The notes under the pieces are model-generated. The model was not told the origin of the DNA. It did no database searches and worked only from the letters and a program-made list of their open reading frames with translations. From Phenylobacterium sp. (GTDB taxonomy: Bacteria; Pseudomonadota; Alphaproteobacteria; Caulobacterales; Caulobacteraceae): DNA of 64,000 nt. This document shows positions 36,379 through 45,217 of the stretch, piece by piece. The position numbers were made by a program, and so were the translations under genes. The stretch lies in NCBI RefSeq assembly GCF_004299445.1, contig NZ_SCTC01000035.1, positions 62,001 through 126,000 of the forward strand. The letters run 5' to 3'. How positions within the stretch are numbered: position 1 is the first letter of the stretch; each line of letters starts with the position of its first letter.

Positions 36379-36903
36379 ATGATGTTCCAAAAGACGGCCG
36401 CGATCGCCGCGTCTGTGCTGCTGGCAGGCCTTGCCGGTTGCGCCAAGCCCGAGACGGCCGCCGCGCCAGCCGCGGTGGATACCGCCAAGGTCGCCGAGAC
36501 CATCAAGGCCGACGTCAACCAGTTGGTGGCCGACTTCATGTCGAAGGACGTCGACAAGGCGGTCAGCCACGACGCGCCCGACTATGTGGGCATGTTCCAC
36601 GGCCAGCCCAATGTGGTGGGGCCGGCCGGCGACGCCGAGATCACCAAGCTGCAGATGGCCGACCCCAACGCGGACCTGAAGATCACGATCGATGCGGTCG
36701 ATGTCGCCCAGGCCGGCGACATGGCCGTGGCCCGCACCACCTACGCCTATACCTTCAGCGATCCCGCGACGAAGGCGGCCAAGACCGAGCATGGCAACTG
36801 GGTTCTGGGCTACAAGAAGCAGGCCGATGGCGCCTACAAGGTGGCCTGGGCCGTCGTGTCGGATACGCCGGCGCCGGCTGCTGCGGCGCCCGCCGCAAAG
36901 TAG
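36379..36903 (+). CDS. Lipoprotein with NTF2/SnoaL-like domain
   Basis: 174 residues with a lipoprotein signal (lipobox LAGLAGC). The body (about 40-160) looks like a small alpha+beta cone fold: NQLVADFMSKDVDKAVSHDAPD, then LKITIDAVDVAQAGDMAVARTTY, as in DUF4440/SnoaL proteins. The tail is Ala/Pro-rich. SD AAGGGG lies 8-13 nt upstream; the second ATG is equally possible. Ligand unknown. It is followed by a bidirectional terminator. Confidence 0.75.
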   Translation: MMFQKTAAIAASVLLAGLAGCAKPETAAAPAAVDTAKVAETIKADVNQLVADFMSKDVDKAVSHDAPDYVGMFHGQPNVVGPAGDAEITKLQMADPNADLKITIDAVDVAQAGDMAVARTTYAYTFSDPATKAAKTEHGNWVLGYKKQADGAYKVAWAVVSDTPAPAAAAPAAK

Positions 36904-36915
36904 TGCTCCGGCGCC

Positions 36916-36941
36916 CCGCAGGCCGCGCCCGCGGCCTGCGG
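36916..36941. terminator. Bidirectional terminator hairpin
   Basis: Perfect 12-nt arms (CCGCAGGCCGCG and CGCGGCCTGCGG) separated by 2 nt, giving an 11-bp stem with a GCCC loop. It fills the gap between the lipoprotein stop and the convergent VOC gene stop. No T-run. Confidence 0.6.
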
Positions 36942-37619
36942 TCAGCTGAGACTGCCTACGATCGAGGCGCGCTGGGAGAGTTCGATCCAGTTGCCGTCAG
37001 GGTCGCGCACCATCGAGATCCGCGCGGTGGTTCCCAGCGTGACCGGAGCCAGCGCCTCGCGACCGCCTTTGGCCAGGACCTGGGCGTGCTCGTCATCGAC
37101 CTTGAAGACCTGGAAGGTGATGTAGCGCCAGCCCGGCCCCTGCATCTGGGCGTCCGCCGGGGCGGACGGATCGGCCTCCAGGAGGACGAGGCTCTCGCCG
37201 GCGCGGAACACGCCCGGCCGCTCCTCTGGCAGACCCAGCGCCTCGCCGTAGAAGCGCCTGTGGGCGTCGAGGTCGCGGACGCCGATCCGCACGCCGATCT
37301 GCCCCACGCCCTCGTGGCCCGGCGGAACCAGGCTCACCCGGTTGCCTTCCGGATCGGCCATCGTCCGCGGCGCCGTCAGCCCCTCACGCGCGATGACCAG
37401 TTCGCGATAGCCGCTGGGCGGGTTGGCCGGCAGCGGGCCCACGTGGTGGTTGATCTTCAGCACGCTGCCCAGCACGTCGTGGCGGTGCTGGTCCTGGCCC
37501 CGGCGGATCGGCAGCACGTGATCCAGCGGCGCGCCCACTTCGCCCTGCCAGAAGGCGAGCATGGGTTCGAGGTCGTTGGTGGCGAGGCCGATGTCGAGCC
37601 GTGGCTTGGCGAGCTGCAT
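36942..37619 (-). CDS. VOC superfamily (glyoxalase-like) protein
   Basis: 225 residues from the ATG at 37619 (SD GGGGAGGA). Two beta-alpha-beta-beta-beta modules are visible: KPRLDIGLATNDLEPMLAFW in the N-terminal half and GVGQIGVRIGVRDLDAHRRFY, RYITFQVFKVDDEHAQ and RDPDGNWIELSQ in the C-terminal half. This is a two-module glyoxalase/dioxygenase-like protein; metal ligands are not fully intact to my eye. It is divergent from the quinone oxidoreductase and shares the palindrome at 37666 with it. Confidence 0.85.
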   Translation of the reverse strand: MQLAKPRLDIGLATNDLEPMLAFWQGEVGAPLDHVLPIRRGQDQHRHDVLGSVLKINHHVGPLPANPPSGYRELVIAREGLTAPRTMADPEGNRVSLVPPGHEGVGQIGVRIGVRDLDAHRRFYGEALGLPEERPGVFRAGESLVLLEADPSAPADAQMQGPGWRYITFQVFKVDDEHAQVLAKGGREALAPVTLGTTARISMVRDPDGNWIELSQRASIVGSLS

Positions 37620-37665
37620 GCCGTCCTCCCCTTGCGTCAGCACCATGGTCATGGAATGTCTGGCG

Positions 37666-37681
37666 TCAAACAAGCGTTTGA
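37666..37681. promoter_or_regulatory. TCAAAC-N4-GTTTGA palindrome, TetR-type operator candidate
   Basis: A perfect 6+6 inverted repeat in the 74-nt divergent region between the VOC gene and the quinone oxidoreductase gene. Its right half runs into the ribosome-binding site of the latter (GAGGAGGA, start at 37694). The spacing and sequence resemble PsrA-like fatty-acid-responsive operators. A related copy is at 7997-8010. No TetR gene is adjacent; the one in the window (49305) has a different operator beside it. Confidence 0.5.
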
Positions 37682-37693
37682 GGAGGATGTCCC

Positions 37694-38659
37694 ATGAAAG
37701 CCGCCGTCTATTACGAAAACGGCCCGCCGGACGTCCTGAAGTACGAGGACGTTCCCGATCCTCAGTGCCATCCCAAGGGTATCGTGATCCGCGTCGAGGC
37801 CGTGGCTATCGAGGGCGGCGACACCCTGAACCGCTTCGGCGGCCCGCTCATGACCCACCCGCACGTGGTCGGCTACCAGGCCGCCGGCGAGGTGATCGAG
37901 GTCGGCAGCGAGGTCACCAACCACAAGGTCGGCGACAAGGTCTGCACCACCGGCGGCTGGGGCAGCCACGCCGAATTGCGCGCCGTCTCGGCCAAGACCG
38001 CGTGGAAGGTGCCGGACGGCCTGTCGACCAAGGAAGCCGCGGTGATCCCGGTCACCTTCGGCACCGCCGACGACTGCCTGTTCGAGTTCGGCCGCCTGAA
38101 GGCGGGCGAGGTGGCGTTGATCCAGGCCGGCGCCTCGGGCGTGGGCGTGGCGGCGATCCAGCTGGCCGCCAAGGCCGGCGCCTCGATGGTCATCGCCACG
38201 GCCTCGTCCGACGAACGGCTCGAGAAGCTCAAGGCCCTCGGGATGACCCACGGCATCAACTACAAGACCCACGACGTGGTCGAAGAGGTGATGCGCATCA
38301 CCAACAAGAAGGGCGCCGACGTCGTGGTCGACTCCGTCGGCGGCGCCACGCTGCAGGGCTCGATCCTCAGCCTCGCCTACCGCGGCCGGGTCTCCAGCGT
38401 GGGCCAGGCGGGGCGAGACCGGCAGAAGATGGACCTGTCGACCCTGATGGGCGGCAATCGCACGATCTCAGGCGTCTTCCTGGGCGCCGAGATCAACACC
38501 GACCGCGTGCAGAAGAGCATCACCAGCCTGATCGACCGCGTGGCCAAGGGCGAGCTGAAGGTGCTGATCGACCGCGAGTTCCCGCTGTCGGAGGCCGCCG
38601 CCGCGCACGCCTACATCGAGAGCCGGGCGGCTGTGGGGCGCGTGTTGTTGATTCCGTAG
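37694..38659 (+). CDS. Zinc-free quinone oxidoreductase (MDR superfamily)
   Basis: 321 residues. N-terminal MKAAVYYENGPPDVLKYEDV, a GAGEVIEVG-like block (AAGEVIEVGSEV), the AGASGVGVAAIQLAAKAG nucleotide loop and VVVDSVGG define an NADPH:quinone reductase-type enzyme. No structural or catalytic zinc Cys set is present. Strong SD GAGGAGGA, which overlaps a palindromic operator. Likely reduces quinones or enones. It is divergent from a VOC protein, a pairing suggestive of a detoxification response. Confidence 0.9.
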   Translation: MKAAVYYENGPPDVLKYEDVPDPQCHPKGIVIRVEAVAIEGGDTLNRFGGPLMTHPHVVGYQAAGEVIEVGSEVTNHKVGDKVCTTGGWGSHAELRAVSAKTAWKVPDGLSTKEAAVIPVTFGTADDCLFEFGRLKAGEVALIQAGASGVGVAAIQLAAKAGASMVIATASSDERLEKLKALGMTHGINYKTHDVVEEVMRITNKKGADVVVDSVGGATLQGSILSLAYRGRVSSVGQAGRDRQKMDLSTLMGGNRTISGVFLGAEINTDRVQKSITSLIDRVAKGELKVLIDREFPLSEAAAAHAYIESRAAVGRVLLIP

Positions 38660-38690
38660 AGGGAGCGCCGGGGCGAGCGGGCGAAGATCG

Positions 38691-38783
38691 TCAGCCGAAG
38701 ATTTTCAGCCAGAGTCCAGCCAAGCCGAGCAGGATGAACGCCCACATCGCCAGGGACAACAGCAAGGGAACGATCACGCGCAT
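38691..38783 (-). CDS. Possible 30-residue single-span membrane protein
   Basis: A short ORF of 30 residues with one hydrophobic helix, MRVIVPLLLSLAMWAFILL, ending in a Lys. It lies alone between two plus-strand genes and opposite their intergenic region. No family recognised, and no clear SD. Small hydrophobic ORFs of this type are often real in alphaproteobacteria but also arise by chance, so support is weak. Confidence 0.3.
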   Translation of the reverse strand: MRVIVPLLLSLAMWAFILLGLAGLWLKIFG

Positions 38784-38926
38784 GCTTCGGGTCCGCCCCT
38801 CCCCCCGGGCGACTCTTTCATCAATGATTGGCGCACTCGGGCGCCGAAGACCAGAGACTTCACGCGTACGGGTGTGTGCCGTCCACACGGCACAACCCTC
38901 AGGAGTCCCACCAGGAGGAGAAACCG

Positions 38927-39766
38927 ATGCCGAAAGCTCGTAGCGGCGGCGCCGTCGAGATCGAATACGAGGTCTTCGGCGACGGTCCCGAGACCATTCT
39001 GCTGATCAACGGGCTGGGGTCGCAGATGACCCGCTGGCCCGAGGCGTTCTGCGCCAAGCTCGTAGCCAAGGGGTATCGCGCCATCCGGATGGACAACCGC
39101 GACACCGGCCTCTCCACCTGGTTCCAGTCGGGCCAGCGCTACACCCTGAAGGACATGGCCGCCGACGCGATGGCCGTCCTGGACGCCGTCGGCGTGGCGA
39201 AGGCCCACATCGCCGGCGTCTCCATGGGCGGGATGATCGTCCAGCGCATCGCCATCGACTACCCGGCGCGCGTGCTGTCGCTCACGTCGATCATGTCGGC
39301 GCCCAGCGGCGACGTGGTGGCGACGCCCGAGGCGATGGCGGTGATCAGCAACCCCCCGCCGGACCCGGCCGCCGACTACGAGGCCTTCATCGCCCACGGC
39401 ATGAAGAACGCCCGCACCATCGGCAGCCCCGCCTATCCCTGGACCGACGAGGAGCTGCGGGCCCGTGTGGTGGCCGAGCATGCGCGCGCGTTCAACCCGG
39501 CCGGCGTGGGCCGCCAGCGTCAGGCCATCGGCGCCGACGGCGACCGGACGCCGGAGTTGAAGACGCTCAATGTGCCGACGGTCGTCCTGCACGGCGCCGA
39601 CGACCCACTGGTCCAGCCCGTGGGCGGCGTCGACACGGCCAACGCCATCCCCGGCGCCGAGCTGCGCATCATCCCCGGCATGGGCCACGACCTGCCGCCG
39701 GGCCTCTACGACACCTTTGTCGACGCGATCCTCGCGGCGGCGACCCGCGCCAAGACCACCGTATGA
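38927..39766 (+). CDS. Alpha/beta hydrolase
   Basis: 279 residues from the ATG at 38927 with AGGAGGAG upstream. The nucleophile elbow is GVSMGG, preceded by LLINGLGSQMTRWP and RMDNRDTGLST (oxyanion/HGG-like region). An acid Asp follows in VVLHGADDPLV and the catalytic His in GMGHDLPPG. Substrate not predictable; similar proteins are annotated as esterases or haloperoxidase-like enzymes. It ends 9 nt before a long palindromic repeat. Confidence 0.88.
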   Translation: MPKARSGGAVEIEYEVFGDGPETILLINGLGSQMTRWPEAFCAKLVAKGYRAIRMDNRDTGLSTWFQSGQRYTLKDMAADAMAVLDAVGVAKAHIAGVSMGGMIVQRIAIDYPARVLSLTSIMSAPSGDVVATPEAMAVISNPPPDPAADYEAFIAHGMKNARTIGSPAYPWTDEELRARVVAEHARAFNPAGVGRQRQAIGADGDRTPELKTLNVPTVVLHGADDPLVQPVGGVDTANAIPGAELRIIPGMGHDLPPGLYDTFVDAILAAATRAKTTV

Positions 39767-39775
39767 CGCGGTCCT

Positions 39776-39902
39776 AGCGCCCCCTCCACCGCTTCGCGGT
39801 CCCCCTCCCCCATTGGCATGGGGGAGGAACTGATGCGTCGATGGCCCCAGTTCCTCACCCGCTTGCGGGGGAGGGGGACCGCGAAGCGGTGGAGGGGGCG
39901 CT
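39776..39902. repeat. 127-nt palindromic element with perfect 36-nt arms
   Basis: Arms at 39776-39811 and 39867-39902 are perfect inverted copies; the arm contains a CGCTTCGCGG core. An inner GAGGAACTG/CAGTTCCTC pairing closes most of the remaining sequence, giving one long hairpin. It separates the hydrolase and SDR genes (same strand) and would strongly affect read-through. It resembles in style the elements at 34928 and in the 56600-57373 gap. Confidence 0.8.
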
Positions 39903-39938
39903 GGGCTCGCACCGATATTCGCCTTTGTGAGGAACACC

Positions 39939-40724
39939 ATGGGACGTCTTTCCGGCCGCACGGCCGTCATCACCGGCGCAGGCAGCGGCATCGGCCGGGC
40001 GGCGGCCAAGCTGTTCGCGGCCGAAGGCGCGGCCGTCATCTGCGCCGACATTACCGACGCGGTTTCGGCCACCGCGGCAGCGATCAACGAGGCCGGCGGC
40101 AAGGCGATCGCCATCCAGGGCGACGCGGGCGACGACGCCTTCGTGAAGTCGCTGGTCGACCGGGCCGAGGCGGACTTCGGCGGCCTCGACGTCTTCTGGG
40201 CCAACGCCGGCATCTCGGGCGGCTTCGCGCCGCTGCACGAGCAGACCGCCGACTACTGGTCCAACATCCTGCGGGTGAACCTGATCGGCCCCTTCCTGGC
40301 GGTGAAGCACGCCAGCGCGGCGATGATCCCCCGCGGCCGTGGCGCGATCATCTGCACGGCTTCGGTGGCGGGCATCCGCTCCGGCGCCGGCGGCCCCGCC
40401 TATTCGGCGTCCAAGGCGGGCGTGATCAACTTGGTGCAGACCGCCGCCAATGAGCTCTACGGCACGGGGATCCGGGTCAACGCCGTGGCCCCCGGCCTGA
40501 TCGAGACAGGCATGACCAAGCCGATCTTCGACGGCGCCCGGGCCCGCGGCAACGAGGACAAGATCGGCCAGCTGAACCCCACGACCCGCTACGGCGAGCC
40601 CGAGGAGATCGCGCGGGCGGGCCTGTTCCTGGCCTCGGACGACGCCAGCTACGTCAACGGCCAGACCCTGGCGGTGGACGGCGGCCTGTCCACCTCGCAC
40701 CCGGTGGTCCGCCGCAAGCGATGA
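39939..40724 (+). CDS. Short-chain dehydrogenase/reductase
   Basis: 261 residues from the ATG at 39939 (GAGGAA upstream); the in-frame ATG 12 nt earlier is weaker. Classical SDR marks: TGAGSGIG, the NAG motif in WANAGISGG, a Ser in TASVAG, YSASKAG with catalytic Tyr/Lys, and [15 protein letters not shown] preference is suggested by the Asp after beta-2 (CADITD). The substrate is unknown. Its stop overlaps the next gene by 4 nt. Confidence 0.9.
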   Translation: MGRLSGRTAVITGAGSGIGRAAAKLFAAEGAAVICADITDAVSATAAAINEAGGKAIAIQGDAGDDAFVKSLVDRAEADFGGLDVFWANAGISGGFAPLHEQTADYWSNILRVNLIGPFLAVKHASAAMIPRGRGAIICTASVAGIRSGAGGPAYSASKAGVINLVQTAANELYGTGIRVNAVAPGLIETGMTKPIFDGARARGNEDKIGQLNPTTRYGEPEEIARAGLFLASDDASYVNGQTLAVDGGLSTSHPVVRRKR

Positions 40725-41311
40725 TTATTCTCGTCCGGCACGGCGAGACCTTCTGGAACCGCGAAGGGCGCATCCAGGGCCACACCGAGAGCGACCTGAC
40801 GCCGCTGGGCGAGCGTCAGGCCGCGGCGATGGCCGGGCTGGCGGCCGACCTGGTCCGCGCCGAGGGACCTGAGGGTTGGCGGCTGATCTCGAGCCCCATC
40901 GGTCGGGCCCAGCGCACCGCCGGCTTCGTGGCCGAGGCCACGGGATTGCCGATCGAAACGGACGCAAGGTTGGCTGAGATCTGCTGCGGGGCGTGGGAGG
41001 GCAGGTTGCGCTCCGAGATCGCCCACATTCACCCGGAGGTCTTCGCCACCCGCGAGTGGTTCTTCGGCGCGCCCGGCGGCGAGACCTTCGAGGACGTCAC
41101 CGCCCGCGCCTCGGACTGGCTGGGAACGCTTCCGCCCGAACCTGAGCGCCGCATCATCGCCGTCAGCCACGGCGTCTGGGGCCGCCTGCTGCGCGGGGCC
41201 TACGCGGGGCTCGACCGGCAGGCGACCCTGGACCAGGACGTCCCGCAGGACGCCGTCTTCCGCCTGCACAACGGCCAGGTCGACCGTCTCGAGTGCGAAC
41301 CGCTGGACTGA
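40721..41311 (+). CDS. Histidine phosphatase (phosphoglycerate mutase-like)
   Basis: 196 residues. The N-terminal phosphohistidine motif is [10 protein letters not shown]; other members of the pocket are [11 protein letters not shown], an acidic GAWEGR and the second His in [10 protein letters not shown]. Typical of broad-specificity phosphatases (GpmB-like). Coupled to the SDR gene by a 4-nt overlap. Its physiological substrate cannot be inferred. Confidence 0.9.
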   Translation: MIILVRHGETFWNREGRIQGHTESDLTPLGERQAAAMAGLAADLVRAEGPEGWRLISSPIGRAQRTAGFVAEATGLPIETDARLAEICCGAWEGRLRSEIAHIHPEVFATREWFFGAPGGETFEDVTARASDWLGTLPPEPERRIIAVSHGVWGRLLRGAYAGLDRQATLDQDVPQDAVFRLHNGQVDRLECEPLD

Positions 41312-41463
41312 CCTGGGCGGGCGTTCGCCGATCACCGCGGCAGGGGCTGCGACACCGAGCCATGCTGCACCGCACACTCAATTTGGGTAGTTCACGCCCG
41401 CAACCGCCGAATTCGGGGCGCGGTGGGTGCGTCTTTTAACCTTTTCAAGGCGTAGTGGCGTTG

Positions 41464-42606
41464 ATGCACCCGGTTCGCCCTTTCTTCGCAGCCGCAACCG
41501 CCAGCCTGGCGCTGGCCGGCGCCGCCATGGCCGCCCCTCTGCCCAGCGCCGTCGGCGCCGATCAGATCAACGGCGGCTTCCAGGCGATGCGGGACTTCAA
41601 CCTCATCGTCCTGAAGGACCTCCAGTCGACCTCCGAGGTCCAGGGGCGGACGTTCGTGGGCGGCAACCTGAAGGGCGGGTCCTCGTCGAACTACCTGACC
41701 TCGCCGGGGGCCCAGGGGACGGGCGGCGTGGCCCTCACCGTCGGCGGCGACGTCACGGGCGGCGCGAAGAACATCAACAACGGCGGCAGCCTCAAGGTGG
41801 GCGGCAACCTCGACTCCGGCGCCAACATGAACGGCGGCGGCTCGGTGAAGGTCGACGGCAACGTCAAGAAGGTCAACGCCAACGGCGCCTCGGTCTATGC
41901 CGGCGGCAATGTCGAAGGCACCAACGCCAAGGACATCTACTACGGCGGCGCGATCAAGACCTCGAACGGGACCAAGCACGCCGGCGACAAGAGCGCAGAC
42001 GGTCTCCAGGCGGCGATCGAGGAACAGGCCGCGATCTACGAGCAGGAGCTGATGGCGACGTCGGACTACCTGGCCGACCTGGACGCCACCGCCATCATGA
42101 CCACCACCAGCCAGCAGGCGATCTTCAAGCCGGACGTCGGCTCGGGCGTGGCGGTCTTCTCGATCAGCGACCTGAAAGGCCAGCTGACAGGCAAGACTGA
42201 GTTGGTCGTCGAGGCGCCGACGAGCTACGACCTCATCGTGATCAACGTGGCCGGCGCGAAGGTCAGCCTGCCGAACAGCATCAACTTCAACGGCCCGACC
42301 AACCTGGGCCAGAAGGTGATCTGGAACTTCTTCGAGGCCACCAGCATCGATCTGGGCTCCAAGAGCTGGTACGGCTCGGTGCTCGCGCCCAAGGCCGACC
42401 TGAAGATCGGCAACTTCATCCAGGGCTCGGTCGTCGCCCGAAGCCTGGTTCAGAACGGCGCGATCAAGATGGACAACTATCGCTCGTCGGTCACCGTCGC
42501 CGAATTCGCCGGCGGCGTGCCCGAACCGGCCACCTGGGCGATGATGATCATGGGCTTCGGCGCGATCGGCGCCGTGATCCGTCGCCGCCGGGCCGCGCTG
42601 GCCTAG
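41464..42606 (+). CDS. Choice-of-anchor A protein with PEPxxWA-CTERM signal
   Basis: 380 residues from the ATG at 41464; a GTG at 41455 sits closer to a weak AAGG and is a real alternative. A signal peptide (cleavage near AMAA) is followed by the choice-of-anchor A domain: FNLIVLKDLQSTSEVQGRTFVGGN and later YGSVLAPKADL. Between them is a Gly/Asn/Ser-rich repeat-like run of VGG and GGN units. The C-terminus has PEPATWAMMIMGF, a hydrophobic stretch and an Arg cluster, the exosortase-recognised tail. Expected at the cell surface or in the matrix. A second PEPxxWA protein is at 10432; no exosortase is in the window. Confidence 0.88.
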   Translation: MHPVRPFFAAATASLALAGAAMAAPLPSAVGADQINGGFQAMRDFNLIVLKDLQSTSEVQGRTFVGGNLKGGSSSNYLTSPGAQGTGGVALTVGGDVTGGAKNINNGGSLKVGGNLDSGANMNGGGSVKVDGNVKKVNANGASVYAGGNVEGTNAKDIYYGGAIKTSNGTKHAGDKSADGLQAAIEEQAAIYEQELMATSDYLADLDATAIMTTTSQQAIFKPDVGSGVAVFSISDLKGQLTGKTELVVEAPTSYDLIVINVAGAKVSLPNSINFNGPTNLGQKVIWNFFEATSIDLGSKSWYGSVLAPKADLKIGNFIQGSVVARSLVQNGAIKMDNYRSSVTVAEFAGGVPEPATWAMMIMGFGAIGAVIRRRRAALA

Positions 42607-42686
42607 CCAATCGCCGGGGGTTCCTCCCGACGGGCCGGGTGCGGTAGAAGCTCCGACCGCTTCCCAAGACCGTCGCTTTCAGGACC

Positions 42687-43433
42687 ATGGCCGGACACTC
42701 AAAGTTCAAGAACATCATGCACCGCAAGGGCCGCGCCGACAGCGCCCGGTCCAAGCTGTTCTCCAAGCTTTCGCGCGAGATCACCGTGGCGGCCAAGATG
42801 GGTCTGCCCGACCCGGCGATGAACGCCCGCCTGCGCCTGGCCGTGAACAACGCCAAGGCCGAGTCCCTGCCCAAGGACGTCATCGAGCGCGCCATCAAGA
42901 AGGCCTCTGGCAACGACGCCGAAAGCTATGACGAGATCCGCTACGAAGGCTTCGGTCCCGGCGGCGTGGGCATCATCGTCGAGGCGCTGACCGACAATCG
43001 CAACCGCTCGGCCTCGACCGTACGCTCCACCTTCACCAAGTGCGGCGGCAATCTGGGCGAGACCGGCTCGGTATCGTTCATGTGGGATCGCGTGGGCCGG
43101 ATCGTCTACGGCCCCGAGGCCGGATCCGAGGACAAGGTGATGGAAGCCGCCATCGAGGCCGGCGCTGACGACGTCGAATCCGACGAGGACGGCCACACCA
43201 TCTACACGGCCTTCGAGACCCTTTCCGAAGTGGCCGCGGCGCTGGAAGTCGCCCTGGGCGCCGCCAAGTCGACCCAGCACGCCTGGAAGCCGAAGGCGCT
43301 CACGCCCCTGTCCGGCGACGCCGTCGGCACGCTGATGAAGCTGATCGAGACCCTGGAAGACGACGACGACATCCAGAACGTCTACTCCAACGCCGACATC
43401 TCGGCCGAGGACCTGGAGAAGCTGGCCGGCTGA
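42687..43433 (+). CDS. yebC: YebC/PmpR family regulator or translation factor
   Basis: 248 residues starting [15 protein letters not shown], the family hallmark. [21 protein letters not shown] and [13 protein letters not shown] confirm it. Known members were described as DNA-binding regulators; recent work also assigns YebC proteins to relief of ribosome stalling at polyproline. It commonly lies near ruvC in alphaproteobacteria, but here ruvC is about 10 kb away. It overlaps the next small gene by 1 nt. Confidence 0.95.
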   Translation: MAGHSKFKNIMHRKGRADSARSKLFSKLSREITVAAKMGLPDPAMNARLRLAVNNAKAESLPKDVIERAIKKASGNDAESYDEIRYEGFGPGGVGIIVEALTDNRNRSASTVRSTFTKCGGNLGETGSVSFMWDRVGRIVYGPEAGSEDKVMEAAIEAGADDVESDEDGHTIYTAFETLSEVAAALEVALGAAKSTQHAWKPKALTPLSGDAVGTLMKLIETLEDDDDIQNVYSNADISAEDLEKLAG

Positions 43434-43639
43434 TGGCGCCCAAGCACGAACCCGAGGTCACCGACCTCGAGCGGTACCGCAAGGCCAAGGCCAAGGCCGA
43501 AGCCGAGAAGCGCAAGCCGCCCCCGCGCCCCAAGGCGCCCGGCCAGTCGTTCCTGGGGTCGAACCCTCGGGCGGGTCTGATCCTGGCGATCGTGGTCGTC
43601 GTCGCGCTGGCGCTCTGGCTCGCACCGCGCTTCCTATAG
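43433..43639 (+). CDS. Small tail-anchored-like membrane protein
   Basis: 68 residues: a charged, Lys/Arg/Glu/Pro-rich cytosolic part (KAKAKAEAEKRKPPPRP) and one C-terminal hydrophobic helix (LILAIVVVVALALWLAP). No family recognised. Its ATG shares one base with the yebC stop, and the MgtC gene starts 3 nt later, so it is expressed with them. Confidence 0.7.
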   Translation: MAPKHEPEVTDLERYRKAKAKAEAEKRKPPPRPKAPGQSFLGSNPRAGLILAIVVVVALALWLAPRFL

Positions 43640-43642
43640 GCG

Positions 43643-44347
43643 ATGGCCTACGCCCTTGACCCCGTCGTCGCCGACTATGCCCTGCCCCTCGCGGCGGCGG
43701 CTCTGGCCGGGGGCCTGGTGGGGCTGGAACGCGAGCTGCGAGGCCACCCGGCCGGCCTTCGCACCCACATTCTCGTCTGCCTGACCGCGACGCTGCTGAT
43801 GCTGGCGGCGACGCGGCAGATGGACTGGGCCGGATCCTTCCCGGCCGAGGTGGTCCGCATCGACCCGGTTCGGATGGCGCATGGCGTGCTGACCGGCATC
43901 GGATTCCTCTGCGGCGGCGTGATCTTCCGCCACGGACTCTCGGTCCACGGGCTGACAACGGCGGCCTCTCTGTGGATCACCTCGGCGCTGGGGGTCCTGT
44001 TCGGCGTCGGCCTGTACGGTCTGGGGCTGTCCGCCACCCTCATCGTTCTCGCGGCGCTGGTCGGCCTGCGCTGGGTCGACGAGCGCCTGCCGCGCGAGCG
44101 CGTGACCGAGATCACCGTCGGATACGTTCGCGACGGCCCTCCGCCGGCCGGCGCCTTCCGAGCCCTGCTGACCGACCTGGGGCTCAGACCGGGCAAGCTC
44201 GGCCATCGGCTCTGCGACGACGGCCGGACGGTCGAACTCATGGCCCGCATGCGCCTCCGCGGCGGGGTGCGCGGGCGCGATATCGCCGAGCGGCTCCTGG
44301 CGGATCCCCGCGTCGTGCGCTTTGAAGTCTTGCCCGACAGCGACTGA
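43643..44347 (+). CDS. MgtC/SapB family membrane protein
   Basis: 234 residues. The N-terminal half has four hydrophobic segments with the family motifs GLVGLERELRGHPAGLRTH, GIGFLCGGVIF and GLTTAASLWITSALG. The C-terminal half is soluble. MgtC proteins modulate membrane ATPase or magnesium-related adaptation; no Mg-sensing leader is visible. Third gene in a tight run after yebC. Confidence 0.9.
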   Translation: MAYALDPVVADYALPLAAAALAGGLVGLERELRGHPAGLRTHILVCLTATLLMLAATRQMDWAGSFPAEVVRIDPVRMAHGVLTGIGFLCGGVIFRHGLSVHGLTTAASLWITSALGVLFGVGLYGLGLSATLIVLAALVGLRWVDERLPRERVTEITVGYVRDGPPPAGAFRALLTDLGLRPGKLGHRLCDDGRTVELMARMRLRGGVRGRDIAERLLADPRVVRFEVLPDSD

Positions 44348-44404
44348 CAGTAGGCGCCGGAACGGAAGCTTCGGTATGGTCATCCCACACAGAGGGGAAA
44401 CACC

Positions 44405-44887
44405 ATGAAGACCATCGCCGCTCTCGCCGCCGCCGCGGCCGCCCTGGGCGCCGCCGGGACCGCCAGCGCCGCCGATTTCGTCCGGATTCCGTTGGAGACC
44501 ACGGTCAACGCGCCCGCCGACGTGGCCTGGAAGAAGATCTCGGGCTACTGCGCCATCGGCGCCTGGTTCAAGACCACCTGCGAGATCACGTCGGGCAAGG
44601 ACGGCGAGGTGGGAGCCGTGCGGGTCATCGCCGGCCGGATCACCGAACTGCTCGTGGCCAGCACCGCCTGGTCCTACACCTACTCGCAGCCGAAATCGCC
44701 GATCGACTACCACGGCACGCTGGAGATCCGACCGATCGACAAGAAGACGTCCAAGCTGCTGTACACCCTGGTCTACGACGCCGCCGCCCTGCCGGATCCG
44801 TCGAAGAAGGACGCCGACATCGCGAACCGCACGAAGCAGTTCACCGGTCTCCTCGCCACCATCAAGGCGCAGGCCGAAGCGAAATAG
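44405..44887 (+). CDS. Secreted SRPBCC-fold protein
   Basis: 160 residues with a signal peptide (cleavage near ASAAD). VNAPADVAWKKISGYCAIGAW begins a START-like polyketide-cyclase (SRPBCC) fold, with TYSQPKSPIDYHGTLEI later. Two Cys flank the first helix and could form a disulfide. Ligand unknown. SD AGAGGGG. It is followed by a hairpin. Confidence 0.8.
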   Translation: MKTIAALAAAAAALGAAGTASAADFVRIPLETTVNAPADVAWKKISGYCAIGAWFKTTCEITSGKDGEVGAVRVIAGRITELLVASTAWSYTYSQPKSPIDYHGTLEIRPIDKKTSKLLYTLVYDAAALPDPSKKDADIANRTKQFTGLLATIKAQAEAK

Positions 44888-44895
44888 CGTAGCTG

Positions 44896-44920
44896 GCCCT
44901 TCCCACGACGTGGGAAGGGC
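44896..44920 (+). terminator. Hairpin terminator candidate
   Basis: A perfect 11-bp stem (GCCCTTCCCAC/GTGGGAAGGGC) with a GAC loop, 9 nt after the SRPBCC stop. No T-run follows, so termination is inferred from position. Confidence 0.5.
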
Positions 44921-45067
44921 GCACCGCGCACCGAGGCTGATCGGTGTCCGCATCGGCCCGCGGGCCTCTGTTTTCGGCAAGCGACGCAATGCCTCGCCCC
45001 GGCCGTGGTTCCTCCGCGTCGCCGGGCAGGCTAGAACAGCCGCCGAGTTCGGGGGAACGGAAGCGTC

Positions 45068-45217
45068 ATGCAACGACGGAAGGTCGATCGCGCCCAACGG
45101 ATGCGGGCCCGGCGGATCTGGTGGGAACGCAACGGCGCCTTCGTGCGCGGCGCGCTGGTGGGCAGTGTGGTCACCGCCATCGGGGCGTGGATCCTGCAGA
45201 TGGTCGTGTTCCGATAG
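45068..45217 (+). CDS. Small basic single-span membrane protein upstream of EcsC
   Basis: A 49-residue ORF: a strongly basic N-terminus (MQRRKVDRAQRMRARRIWW) followed by one hydrophobic helix (GALVGSVVTAIGAWILQMVV). A GGAACGGAAG stretch lies 5-10 nt upstream. It overlaps the likely EcsC start by about 31 nt. I know no family for it. The positive-inside topology and the coupling make it a plausible real gene. Confidence 0.5.
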   Translation: MQRRKVDRAQRMRARRIWWERNGAFVRGALVGSVVTAIGAWILQMVVFR

